Of a stretch of DNA of 64,000 bases, positions 30,325 to 39,718 are shown in pieces; positions within the stretch are counted from its first letter, which is position 1; every line of letters begins with the position of its first letter. The stretch is from positions 1 through 64,000 of the forward strand of contig NZ_WTVS01000027.1 of the NCBI RefSeq assembly GCF_012911005.2, read 5' to 3'. This DNA comes from Aromatoleum toluolicum (lineage in GTDB: Bacteria; Pseudomonadota; Gammaproteobacteria; Burkholderiales; Rhodocyclaceae). The notes beneath the pieces are model-generated. The model ran no database searches. It worked only from the letters and a program-made list of their open reading frames with translations, and had not been told where the DNA came from. The translations under genes and the position numbers were made by a program.

Positions 30325-33300
30325 TCAGAAGGCGTCTTTGCCAGAATCTTCGACCAGCCGTTCAATTGGCGTGCGCCCGAAGAGCCAGACAATTGCTGGC
30401 GTGAGGAAGGTATCGAGGAGCGTTGAGCTGATCAGACCCGAAAAGATCACCACCGCGACCGGGTGCAGGATTTCGGTGCCCGGTTGCTCGGCCTCGAAGA
30501 GCAGCGGCGCGAGTGCGAAGGCTGCGACCAGCGCGGTCATGAGCACCGGGGTCAGGCGCTCAAGCGAACCGCGGATCAGCATCTTCTGATCGAATTTTTC
30601 TTCCTCGAATGCGCACAGGTTGATGTAATGACTGACCTTGAGGATGCCGTTGCGCGTGGAGATACCCGCGAGCGTGATGAAGCCGATCAGCGCCGCGACC
30701 GACAGCGGCTGGCCGGAAAGCCACAGGCCGATCACCGAGCCGACCAGCGCGAGTGGGATGTTGGCCATGATCATCAGCGCGAGCGCGGTGCTCTTGTAGC
30801 GGCTGTAGAGCACGAGGAAAACCATCGCAGCTGACACCAGCGACAGCAGGCCGATCAGGCGGCTGGACTCCTCCTGCGCCTCGAACTGGCCGCCCAAGTC
30901 GATGAAGTAGCCTTCCGGTAACGGCGTATCAGCGATTACCGTTCGGATGTCGGCGATAACGTCCGAGAGCGGGCGCTGCGATGCGTTAGCGGAGAGAACG
31001 ATGCGACGCTTGCCGTCGTCGCGGCTGATCTGATTCGGACCATCGGAGTCGTCGATGCGCGCAAGTTTCGAGAGCGGAACGCGACCGCTCGGCGTGTCGA
31101 TGAGGACGTTGGCGAGGCCGTCGACCGAGCGCGCGGCGTCGGGCAGGCGCAGCACCAGGTTGAAGCGGCGGTTACCTTCGATGACCTGGGTGATGCGCTC
31201 GCCATCGACCAGCATCTTCAATTCCTCGAGCAGCTTCGAGGGCGGCAGGCCGTAGGTTTCGGCCGCGTCGAAATCGACGCGCACCTTGATCTGCGGCGTG
31301 AGCACCTGCTTTTCAATCTCGAGGTCGGCCAATCCCTCGATACCTGCAAGGCGACCGCGCAGTGCGTCGGCCTGGGCGCGCAGGGTGTCGAGGTCATCAC
31401 CGAAGATCTTGATCGCGATCTGTGCGCGCACCCCGGAGAGCAGGTGATCGATGCGGTGGCTGATCGGCTGGCCGATGCCGATTGCTGCCGGCAGACTCAC
31501 CAGCCGCGCACGGATGTCTGCATACACTGCGTCGAGCGGTCGTTCGCTTGGGCGAAGCTGGATGTCCAGTTCCGAGGAATGCACGCCTTCGGCATGCTCA
31601 TCCATCTCGGCGCGGCCCGAGCGGCGCCCGACGTGCACAACCTCGGGTACCTGCCGGATCAATTGCTCGGCCTGTGTCGCGATGCGCACCGACTCGGTGA
31701 GCGTGGTGCCAGGGTTCAGACGCAGACCGACGAGCACGGTGCCTTCATTGAAGGGCGGCAGGAACGTGGTCGGGAAGAAAGGCACCAGCGCCAGCGCGGC
31801 AGCAATTGCGACCGCCGCGGCGGCGAGCAACATGCGGGCATGCTCGAAGCACCAGGCGAGGGTGGCCGCGTAACGCGCCTTGAGCCACTGAACGAGTTTG
31901 GGGTCGCCGTGCCCGAGGCTCTTCATACGCGGCAGAAGGTAAAACGCCATTACGGGGGTCAGCGTTACGGATACCAACATCGAGGCGAGAATCGAGGTGA
32001 TGTACGCAACGCCAAGGGGCAGGAAAAGCCGCCCTTCGATACCAGGCAGCGCGAAAAGGGGCACGAATACCAGCACGATAATGAAGGTCGCGTAGACGAT
32101 TGCGGAGCGCACCTCCAGCGTTGCCTTTCCAATCACTTCCAGCGGACTTAGGCGCGAATGGCCCTCGGCGCCGCGCTGGCGTTCCTGTTTTAGGCGCCGC
32201 AGGACGTTTTCGACACCGACAACGGCGTCGTCGACCAGTTCGCCGATCGCGATCGCCAGGCCGCCCAGCGTCATCGTGTTGATCGACATGCCGAAGTAGC
32301 GGAACACCAACACGGTCGTCAGAATCGACGCCGGAATTGCAACGAGCGAGATCAGCGTTGTACGCAGGTTGGCGAGGAAGAGGTAGAGCACCACTGCAAC
32401 GATTGTCGACGCAGCAATAAGCTTGCCCTTGAGGTTTCCGATTGATGACTCAATGAAATTCGCCTGCCGGAAGGTCACGCGCGGTTCTTCCATGCCTGCA
32501 GGCAGGGATTTCTTCAGCTCGCCAAGCGCCGATTCAATCTCCCGCGTGAGCTTCACGGTGTCGGCGTCGGGCTGCTTCTGGACCGAGAGGATTACCGCCG
32601 GCTCGCCATTGAAACCCGCGTCGCCACGCTTGATCGCCGGAGCGAAGGTAACCGACGCGACTTGCTTGAGCAGGATGCTGCGCCCGTCGCGGGACCCGAC
32701 CGGCAGACGCTCGAGGTCCGCAAGGCGCGTTGTGTGGCCGATGTGACGGATGAGGTATTCGCGCGCATTGAGTTCGAGGAAGCCACCGCTGGTATTCGCC
32801 GAGAAGCCCTTCAGTGCGCCGGCGATGTCATCCACCGTAACACCCAGCGCAGCCATGCGTGCAGTGTTCGGCTGCACCTGGTACTGACGCACTTCACCGC
32901 CAATCGGGATCACCTGGGCGACACCGGGGACCGACAGCAGCCGCGGGCGTAACACGAAATCGGCGTATTCGCGCGTAGCCATCGGGTCGATCTTCGCGGG
33001 GTCGATCGGAATCGCGATCAGCAGGATCTCGCCCATGATCGAGCTGATCGGCCCCATTGCGGCGTGTTCGATGCCTTGGGGCAGTTGGTCGCGAACGGTG
33101 GTGAAACGCTCATTGACGATTTGGCGGGCACGGTAGACGTCGACGCCCCAGTCGAAGCTCACATACACGAAAGCGAGGCCAACGGAGGAGACTGAGCGTA
33201 CGGAACTCACACCCGGCAGGCCGCTCATCGACACTTCGAGCGGGATCGTGATGAGTTGCTCGACCTCTTCGGGGGCCATGCCGCCGGCCTCGATCTGCAG

Positions 33301-33444
33301 CGTGACTTGCGGGCGATTGAGGTCGGGGAAGACGTCGACCGGCGTGCGGGTGAGCGTCAGACCACCGTAGAGCATCATCACGGTGGCAAGCGCGAGCACC
33401 AGCAGGCGGTTACGTAGGGACTGATTGACAAGCCAATCGAACAT
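30325..33444 (-). CDS. HME-family RND efflux pump (HME3-type motif)
   Basis: The 1039-residue inner-membrane pump has MFDWLVNQSLRNRLLVLALA at the N-terminus and the TM4 motif AIAIGELVDDAVVGVEN. This resembles HME3 pumps, distinct from the HME1 CzcA at the window start and the HME4 CusA below. Its adaptor lies 10 bases upstream and a TolC is in the same run. Substrate: a heavy-metal cation; which one is uncertain because HME3 members are poorly characterised. Confidence 0.88.
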   Translation of the reverse strand: MFDWLVNQSLRNRLLVLALATVMMLYGGLTLTRTPVDVFPDLNRPQVTLQIEAGGMAPEEVEQLITIPLEVSMSGLPGVSSVRSVSSVGLAFVYVSFDWGVDVYRARQIVNERFTTVRDQLPQGIEHAAMGPISSIMGEILLIAIPIDPAKIDPMATREYADFVLRPRLLSVPGVAQVIPIGGEVRQYQVQPNTARMAALGVTVDDIAGALKGFSANTSGGFLELNAREYLIRHIGHTTRLADLERLPVGSRDGRSILLKQVASVTFAPAIKRGDAGFNGEPAVILSVQKQPDADTVKLTREIESALGELKKSLPAGMEEPRVTFRQANFIESSIGNLKGKLIAASTIVAVVLYLFLANLRTTLISLVAIPASILTTVLVFRYFGMSINTMTLGGLAIAIGELVDDAVVGVENVLRRLKQERQRGAEGHSRLSPLEVIGKATLEVRSAIVYATFIIVLVFVPLFALPGIEGRLFLPLGVAYITSILASMLVSVTLTPVMAFYLLPRMKSLGHGDPKLVQWLKARYAATLAWCFEHARMLLAAAAVAIAAALALVPFFPTTFLPPFNEGTVLVGLRLNPGTTLTESVRIATQAEQLIRQVPEVVHVGRRSGRAEMDEHAEGVHSSELDIQLRPSERPLDAVYADIRARLVSLPAAIGIGQPISHRIDHLLSGVRAQIAIKIFGDDLDTLRAQADALRGRLAGIEGLADLEIEKQVLTPQIKVRVDFDAAETYGLPPSKLLEELKMLVDGERITQVIEGNRRFNLVLRLPDAARSVDGLANVLIDTPSGRVPLSKLARIDDSDGPNQISRDDGKRRIVLSANASQRPLSDVIADIRTVIADTPLPEGYFIDLGGQFEAQEESSRLIGLLSLVSAAMVFLVLYSRYKSTALALMIMANIPLALVGSVIGLWLSGQPLSVAALIGFITLAGISTRNGILKVSHYINLCAFEEEKFDQKMLIRGSLERLTPVLMTALVAAFALAPLLFEAEQPGTEILHPVAVVIFSGLISSTLLDTFLTPAIVWLFGRTPIERLVEDSGKDAF

Positions 33445-33453
33445 GAATCGTCC

Positions 33454-34608
33454 TCAGCGCACCTGGTTGACCAGCGGCGCCCCCTGGACGACCACCCGGT
33501 CGCCAGCGGTAAGGCCGTCGGTGACCGTGACGGTCGCGCCATCGAGCGGGCGGTAGCGCACGGTGCGCGGCGCGAAGCGTTCGGCCGAGGTGTGCACCCA
33601 GACGATCTCCTGGTTGGCTGGATTCTTGACCAGCGCGGCAGCGGGAATGGGGATGCCGGTGATCTGCTCGCGCGTCTGCACCACGACCTGCAGCGGTTGC
33701 CCGACGGCGAGCGGTGGCGCCTTGCCTTCGACCGTCCGGAACAGCACCGGCAGACTCTGTTCGCGCAGCGCGCGGCTGGCACCCACCCATGCCAGGGGGA
33801 AGGCGGTCCGGCCGCCATCCACGGAGGCCGAGGCCTGGGCCACGCCTTGCGCCTGTGCGGCATCGTGCGCGATAGCCTCGACCTGCAAACGCGCGGGATC
33901 AACGATCTCGAACAGCACTTCGCGAGCCTCGACGACCTGACCAGCGACGACGCTGCTTGTGGCGATGACGCCCGACACGGGGGCGACGAGGGCCTCGGCG
34001 GTGCTCAGGCTGCCAGCGACCGCGGCGAGGCGCTCTCCGAGGCTACGTACCTCGGCCTGTGCAGCCTCGATTTCCTTGCGTGGCACGCTACCTTCCAATT
34101 CCTGTAGGCGGGTGAGCTGCTTCTTGGCAATCTCCAAATTCGCACGCAATTCGGCAGCTTGGGCGTTCTGTTCGGCACGTTCGATCGGATTCGCGATGGG
34201 GCTGACACGTGCCAGCACCTCTCCCTTCCGCACCGCCTGACCGAGCACCGGCAAGCCGCGCGGGCCGGCCTCGATACGGCCGTCGATCGTGGGCTGAACC
34301 TTGCCGCCTGCGTTGGGATCCATCACAACCTTACCGACCCACTGCCAAGTCTGCGGCAGGGATTGCGATTCGGCGAGCACAGTACGCACCCCAAGTTGAC
34401 GCTGCGACAACTTGGGCAAGAAAACGGAACCGTCTGGCAGGCGCTTGGGCGCGTTCGGGTTGGCGACAACAGGCGGTTCATTACCGTGGTCATGTCCGGC
34501 GTCGCCAAACGCTGTACCGGAAACGCCGCTGACGAGCAGGATAATCAGCAGGGCGGAGCGAACACGGGGTAGCGTGCGGCACAACCGCAAGTGGGAAGAC
34601 TTCTTCAT
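33454..34608 (-). CDS. RND periplasmic adaptor (HlyD/CusB family)
   Basis: The 384-residue protein begins MKKSSHLRLCRTLPRVRSAL with a signal peptide, then LPDGSVFLPKLSQRQLGVRT, barrel-sandwich with AGPRGLPVLGQAVRKGEVLA and a long coiled hairpin (NAQAAELRANLEIAKKQLTR). The final part has the beta-barrel and membrane-proximal domains (DRVVVQGAPLVNQVR). It ends 10 bases before the HME3 pump, typical of an adaptor-pump pair. Confidence 0.88.
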   Translation of the reverse strand: MKKSSHLRLCRTLPRVRSALLIILLVSGVSGTAFGDAGHDHGNEPPVVANPNAPKRLPDGSVFLPKLSQRQLGVRTVLAESQSLPQTWQWVGKVVMDPNAGGKVQPTIDGRIEAGPRGLPVLGQAVRKGEVLARVSPIANPIERAEQNAQAAELRANLEIAKKQLTRLQELEGSVPRKEIEAAQAEVRSLGERLAAVAGSLSTAEALVAPVSGVIATSSVVAGQVVEAREVLFEIVDPARLQVEAIAHDAAQAQGVAQASASVDGGRTAFPLAWVGASRALREQSLPVLFRTVEGKAPPLAVGQPLQVVVQTREQITGIPIPAAALVKNPANQEIVWVHTSAERFAPRTVRYRPLDGATVTVTDGLTAGDRVVVQGAPLVNQVR

Positions 34609-34631
34609 GGATCAGTTTCCGTGAGCGTTTC

Positions 34632-35207
34632 TCAGGCCACCGCACGGCGGCGACGCAGACCGAAGGTGAGTGCAGCAATAGCACCTACCCCCCCCACACC
34701 CCACCACAGCCAGCTGCCCGAACTAGGCGTACCGTTCATGACGGACGCGGACGCGGACGCAGCCGAGGCCGGGCGCACGATGAGATCGGCGGCGAGCAAA
34801 TCCACCTCGTTGCCCGCGGTAATGGTCAGCGTCACCGGATAGGTCCCGGTCGCACTGAATGGCACGTCGGCGAAGCGGTAGAGCCCCCGATCCGAGTCGA
34901 ACTCCCCCGTGGCCTTGTAGGCTCCTGATTCGAGTTCGACCTGCGCGCCCGAGACAGGCTCGTTCGTCGCGTAAGTGTCCAGCGACAGCACCAATGCACC
35001 ACTATTTAGGATGCCGACGACTTCGAAAAGGTCGGAGTGCGCCTCGAACCGCGGTTCTACCGAATCCACCGCAGCAGGCTGCCCCCCCTCCTCCTCGTGG
35101 CCACCGTCATGCCCTGGGCCAGAAAATGCCGGAGCAGCAAAAATAAACATCAATAGCAGCAGAAGCCGGCGGACAACTGATGGTATGGAACGTGAATCGG
35201 GGTTCAT
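34632..35207 (-). CDS. Membrane-anchored protein of a metal-efflux operon
   Basis: The 191-residue product has signal peptide, GPGHDGGHEEEGGQ, an Ig-like domain (SGAQVELESGAYKATGEFDS) and a C-terminal membrane segment (GSWLWWGVGGVGAIAALTFG) followed by LRRRRAVA, so it spans the membrane near its end. It overlaps the TolC gene stop by 4 bases and precedes the adaptor by 23. Proteins of this layout occur in HME3-type operons; role unknown. Confidence 0.65.
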   Translation of the reverse strand: MNPDSRSIPSVVRRLLLLLMFIFAAPAFSGPGHDGGHEEEGGQPAAVDSVEPRFEAHSDLFEVVGILNSGALVLSLDTYATNEPVSGAQVELESGAYKATGEFDSDRGLYRFADVPFSATGTYPVTLTITAGNEVDLLAADLIVRPASAASASASVMNGTPSSGSWLWWGVGGVGAIAALTFGLRRRRAVA

Positions 35208-36448
35208 GGCAACAGTCCGTTGGCTTGTTGGAGTCGGGAAGCGGCTCGGCCGGCTTCGCTACGCGCACGGCTTAGCGAAAGTTCAGCATCGAAATATTCG
35301 TTCTCCGCACGCAGACGGGTCGGCAGATCCACTTGGCCGAGGTCGAAAGCCTTCACAACCAGTTGCCGGCTGTCTGCCGCAAGGCGAGCACGTTCGGCGG
35401 CAAAGGACTCGACGCGACGAGCTTGGTAAAATTCGTCGCGGGTGGCATCGAGCTCTGCGCGGAGGCGTTCGCGCTCGAGCGCGAATGTAGTCTCCGCGTC
35501 GATGAGTTCCGCATTCGCAGCGCTGATCTGCGGGCGATTGCGTGCATCGGTGCCAAAGGGCACACGGATGCCGATCGTCGTTGTGTTTGTATAGCGTTCA
35601 CCGAACTCCCCGCGTTCGCTGGTCACTCCGAGGATGAGCTCAGGTGCGTCGCGAGTTGCCGTGCTGGCTTGGTGGAGGTGTGCCCGCGCCAGTTCGGCAG
35701 CACGGCGTCGTGCGATCAGGGCCGGATGACTGTCGAGTTCGCCTGCCACCGCATCCGCTTCGCGATCCACGGGTGGTTGGGGAAGGCCCGTCAATGCCGA
35801 ATAGAGCCTCTGCTCGCGCAGCAGGCGGGCCTGTGCTTCGGCCATTGCCGCGCGGGCCTGCTGCACTGCAGCCTGCGCAGTGTTGGCATCGATGCGGGCG
35901 AGGTCGCCGGCCACGACCCGACGCTGCACATCGGCGGCGAGTACTTCGGCCTCGGCGACGCGGCGCTGGTTCGCGTCCAGATCGTTCTGCGCAAGCCGCA
36001 ATGACCACACGGCTTCACGCACTTCGCCGGCGAGTTTCAGTCGGGCCAGCGCCAAACGCGCTTCCAGTTCATCGCCTTGCGCGTCTGCAAGTGCCGAGGC
36101 GGCAGCACGTGTCCCGGGCATCCACAACGGCATCTCCAACTCCGCCTCGACCTCGTGCTGGCCGTCATTGCGGTGGAGGCGGTCACTGCGCTGAGACAGC
36201 GTGAAGGTGGGCGGTTCGGGCGTCCAACTCGTTGCAGCATCGCGCCGAGCAACCGCTTCGTCGCGCCGGGCGGCCGCTGCGCGACCGTCTGCACTACGCT
36301 GCCATGCCGCTTCGACAGCGTGCCGGATGCTCTGCGTACCGGCCTCTCCTGACGCGTGAAGAGCGGCCTGCTGGGCTGCGGCGGGACATGAGACTGCGAG
36401 CCCGAGCAGCACGATGCGGCGCATCGAGAGTGTCCGCCGAAAAGTCAT
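35204..36448 (-). CDS. TolC-family outer-membrane channel of the HME3 operon
   Basis: The product of about 414 residues starts MTFRRTLSMRRIVLLGLAVS (signal). The start is uncertain: ATGs at 36457, 36448 and 36424 are close, with no clear ribosome site. The longer frame to 36616 would overlap the cusA end. The coiled-coil barrel repeats are visible (LNANQRRV-like DLDANQRRVAEAEVLAADVQ and SFAAERARLAADSRQLVVKA). It lies downstream of CusA on the same strand. Confidence 0.8.
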   Translation of the reverse strand: MTFRRTLSMRRIVLLGLAVSCPAAAQQAALHASGEAGTQSIRHAVEAAWQRSADGRAAAARRDEAVARRDAATSWTPEPPTFTLSQRSDRLHRNDGQHEVEAELEMPLWMPGTRAAASALADAQGDELEARLALARLKLAGEVREAVWSLRLAQNDLDANQRRVAEAEVLAADVQRRVVAGDLARIDANTAQAAVQQARAAMAEAQARLLREQRLYSALTGLPQPPVDREADAVAGELDSHPALIARRRAAELARAHLHQASTATRDAPELILGVTSERGEFGERYTNTTTIGIRVPFGTDARNRPQISAANAELIDAETTFALERERLRAELDATRDEFYQARRVESFAAERARLAADSRQLVVKAFDLGQVDLPTRLRAENEYFDAELSLSRARSEAGRAASRLQQANGLLP

Positions 36449-36543
36449 CGACAACATCTCGGCGACTGTCCGGGCGGCAGTATGCAGTGACGGCACGGCG
36501 CTGTTTACCCGTCTGGCGCGGGTAACCTGTGTATTCTTGCTGC

Positions 36544-39500
36544 TCATATGTTCGCGGCGACGGGGGCTGGGGCATCCGACGCGGGCCGCACTTCGCGGCC
36601 TCGTCTCAGTTGCCACTGTTTGACCAACGCATAGAGCGCCGGGATCACGCCGAGGGTCAGCACGGTCGACGAAATCATCCCCCCGACCATCGGCGCTGCA
36701 ATGCGGCTCATGACCTCGGACCCGGTGCCGCTACTCCACATGATTGGCAGCAGACCAGCCATGATGGCAACGACAGTCATCATCTTTGGCCGCACACGCT
36801 CGACGGCGCCTTCCATGATGGCCTCATAGAGGTCTGCGACTGATGGCTCTTGGCCGTCGGCAACACGCTTCGCCTTGATCGCCTCCCATGCATGGTCGAG
36901 ATAGATCAGCATGATCACCCCTGTCTCAGCAGCGACACCGGCCAGCGCTATGAACCCAACCGCGACCGCCACACTGATCTGATAATTTAGCCACCACATC
37001 AGCCACACGCCGCCAATGAGAGCGAACGGAACCGACAGCATCACGATCAATGTTTCAGTGAGACGTCGGAAATTGAGATACAGAAGCACGAAGATGAGGG
37101 CGATTGTCAGCGGCAGCACAATCTTCATCTTCTCCTTCGCTCGCTCCATGTACTCGAACTGACCACTCCAGGTGGCGTAATAGCCAGGCGGGAATGTGAC
37201 TTGCTCGGCGACCGCTTGCTGTGCACGTTTGACGAACGCACCAAGGTCGGCATCACGGGTGTCCACATAGACATAGGCAGCCAGCAGCGCATTTTCGGTT
37301 CGAATGCCAGGCGAACCGCGCGTGAGCCGGATCTCCGCGAGTTGGCCGAGGGGAATCGGTCCGCTCATGGTCGGCACATACACTTCGGCGGCAATGCGTT
37401 GCGGGTCATCACGCAGATCGCGCGGATACCGCACGCTGACGTTGTATCGCTCGAGGCCCTCGACCGCCGTCGTCACCATATCGCCGCCCAGCGCGGTTGC
37501 GACAACTTCCTGCACGGCCCCGACCGACAGGCCGTAGCGCGCGAGTTGATCGCGCCGTGGCACGATGTCGACGTAATAGCCGCCGGTAACGCGCTCGGCG
37601 TACGCGCTACTCGCACCCGGGACGTTCCTGACCGCCGCCTCAATCGCCTTCGCAACCTTCTCGATGGTGTCCAGATCCTTGCCGAACACCTTGACGCCGA
37701 TCGGGGTGCGGATCCCGGTTGACAGCATGTCGAGGCGCGCCTTGATCGGCATCGTCCACGAGTTCGCGACGCCGGGAAATTTCAGCGCGGCGTCCATCTC
37801 GGCGATCAGCTTGTCGGTCGTCATGCCGGGGCGCCACTCGGCTTGCGGTTTGAGGTTGACGACCGTCTCGAACATCTCGAGCGGCGCCGGGTCGGTCGCC
37901 GACAGCGCACGCCCGGCCTTGCCATACACAGACTCGACTTCGGGGAAGGTCTTGATGATGCGGTTCGTCGTCGCGAGCAGGCGACCCGCTTCGGTCACCG
38001 ACATTCCAGGCAGTGCCGCAGGCATGTAGAACAGCGTGCCTTCGTTGAGTGTCGGCATGAACTCCGAGCCGAGTTGTCGCGCCGGAAAAACAGTTGCCGC
38101 CATCGTCACCAGTGCGGCCACGATCGTGAGGATCTTGTGGCGCATCACCCAGGCGATGATCGGACGATAGAGCCAGATCAGCACCCGGTTCACCGGATTC
38201 TTCGCCTCCGGCAGGATGCGGCCGCGCACGAAGAACAGCATCAACACTGGCACGAGCGTCACGGACAACAGTGCCGCGCCGGCCATCGCGAAGGTCTTCG
38301 TGAACGCGAGCGGCGAGAACATACGGCCTTCCTGGCCTTCGAGCGTAAACACGGGCAGGAAGGAAACGGTGATGATCAGGAGCGAGAAGAACAGTGCCGG
38401 GCCGACTTCCTTGCAGGCACGGATAATTGCCTCACTGCGCTGCGTCTGCGTCGCTCCCTCGGGGAGGTGCTCTATGCGTTTGTGGGCGTTTTCGATCATG
38501 ACAATCGCGGCGTCAACCATCGCACCGATCGCAATCGCGATGCCACCGAGGCTCATGATATTTGAGCCCAGATTGAGCGAGCGCATCGCGATGAATGCGA
38601 TCAAGATGCCAAGCGGTAGTGTGATGATGGCAACGAGCGCACTGCGAACATGCAGAAGGAAGATCACGCAGACCGCGGCGACGATCAGGCTTTCCTCGAG
38701 CAGCGTCCATTTCAGGTTCGCGATCGCGCGCTCGATCAGCGTCGAGCGATCATAGACGGGGACAATCTCGGCCCCCTCGGGCAGCCCGGGCGTGATCTCG
38801 GCGATCTTCGCCTTGACGTTGGCGATCACGTCGAGCGCGTTCTGACCAAAGCGCGCCATGACGATGCCCGAGGCGACTTCGCCTTCGCCGTTGAGCTCGG
38901 CGATGCCCCGGCGCTCGGCCGGAACGAGTTCGACGCGGGCGACGTCAGCGATGCGAACCGGTGTGCCGCCTACGCTCTTCAGCACAAGGGCCTCGATATC
39001 CTGCACGCCCCGCAGGTAACCGCGGCCGCGGATCATGAATTCCTTTTCAGCCATCTCGATGACACGCCCACCGACGTCGCGGTTCGAATCGCGGATCACC
39101 TTGCTGACCTCGTCAAGCGCGAGGCCAAAGGTTGCAAGCCGGTGGGGATCAACGGTGACCTGATATTCGCGCACGAAACCGCCGATGCTCGCGACTTCGG
39201 ACACGCCGCCGGCCTTCGTCAGTTGGTAGCGCACATACCAGTCCTGCAAGCTGCGCGTCTCGGCGAGCGACAGATTCTTGCCGGTTATCGCGTACTGATA
39301 GACCCAGCCGACACCGGTCGCATCCGGGCCGATCTGTGGCGCCACGCCGGCGGGTAGACGGCCGGCAACGGTACTGAGGTATTCGAGGACGCGCGAGCGC
39401 GCCCAGTAGATGTCGGTGCCGTCCTCAAAGATCACGTAGACATACGACGCGCCGAACATCGAGAAGCCGCGCACGACCTTCGCGCGCGGCACCGCGAGCA

Positions 39501-39717
39501 TCGAGGTCGTAAGCGGGTAAGTCACCTGGTCCTCGACGACTTGCGGCGCCTGGCCGGGGAAGTCGGTGAATACGATGACCTGAACGTCCGACAAATCCGG
39601 CAGCGCGTCGAGCGGCGTATTTTTCACCGCGTAGACGCCGCCACCAATCAGGAACAGTGTCCCGAGCAAAATCAGGAAGATGTTGCGGGAAGACCAGTCG
39701 ATCAGCCGGCCGAGCAT
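36544..39717 (-). CDS. cusA: CusA-type copper/silver RND pump
   Basis: The 1057-residue pump starts MLGRLIDWSSRNIFLILLGT. The start 39717 is chosen, as it follows cusB's TAA by one base and has GGAGGG upstream; an earlier ATG at 39864 lies inside cusB. The TM4 motif AIAIGAMVDAAIVMIENAHK matches HME4, the Cu(I)/Ag(I) group. The Met-rich periplasmic cleft pattern (LPGMSVTEAGRLLATTNRII) is consistent. It exports Cu(I) with CusB and CusC encoded next door. Confidence 0.93.
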   Translation of the reverse strand: MLGRLIDWSSRNIFLILLGTLFLIGGGVYAVKNTPLDALPDLSDVQVIVFTDFPGQAPQVVEDQVTYPLTTSMLAVPRAKVVRGFSMFGASYVYVIFEDGTDIYWARSRVLEYLSTVAGRLPAGVAPQIGPDATGVGWVYQYAITGKNLSLAETRSLQDWYVRYQLTKAGGVSEVASIGGFVREYQVTVDPHRLATFGLALDEVSKVIRDSNRDVGGRVIEMAEKEFMIRGRGYLRGVQDIEALVLKSVGGTPVRIADVARVELVPAERRGIAELNGEGEVASGIVMARFGQNALDVIANVKAKIAEITPGLPEGAEIVPVYDRSTLIERAIANLKWTLLEESLIVAAVCVIFLLHVRSALVAIITLPLGILIAFIAMRSLNLGSNIMSLGGIAIAIGAMVDAAIVMIENAHKRIEHLPEGATQTQRSEAIIRACKEVGPALFFSLLIITVSFLPVFTLEGQEGRMFSPLAFTKTFAMAGAALLSVTLVPVLMLFFVRGRILPEAKNPVNRVLIWLYRPIIAWVMRHKILTIVAALVTMAATVFPARQLGSEFMPTLNEGTLFYMPAALPGMSVTEAGRLLATTNRIIKTFPEVESVYGKAGRALSATDPAPLEMFETVVNLKPQAEWRPGMTTDKLIAEMDAALKFPGVANSWTMPIKARLDMLSTGIRTPIGVKVFGKDLDTIEKVAKAIEAAVRNVPGASSAYAERVTGGYYVDIVPRRDQLARYGLSVGAVQEVVATALGGDMVTTAVEGLERYNVSVRYPRDLRDDPQRIAAEVYVPTMSGPIPLGQLAEIRLTRGSPGIRTENALLAAYVYVDTRDADLGAFVKRAQQAVAEQVTFPPGYYATWSGQFEYMERAKEKMKIVLPLTIALIFVLLYLNFRRLTETLIVMLSVPFALIGGVWLMWWLNYQISVAVAVGFIALAGVAAETGVIMLIYLDHAWEAIKAKRVADGQEPSVADLYEAIMEGAVERVRPKMMTVVAIMAGLLPIMWSSGTGSEVMSRIAAPMVGGMISSTVLTLGVIPALYALVKQWQLRRGREVRPASDAPAPVAANI

Positions 39718-39718
39718 G

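Noticed and set aside
30463..39357. Many plus-strand open frames under the RND and adaptor genes
   Set aside because: They mirror minus-strand coding with His/Arg-rich composition and lack signals or families.
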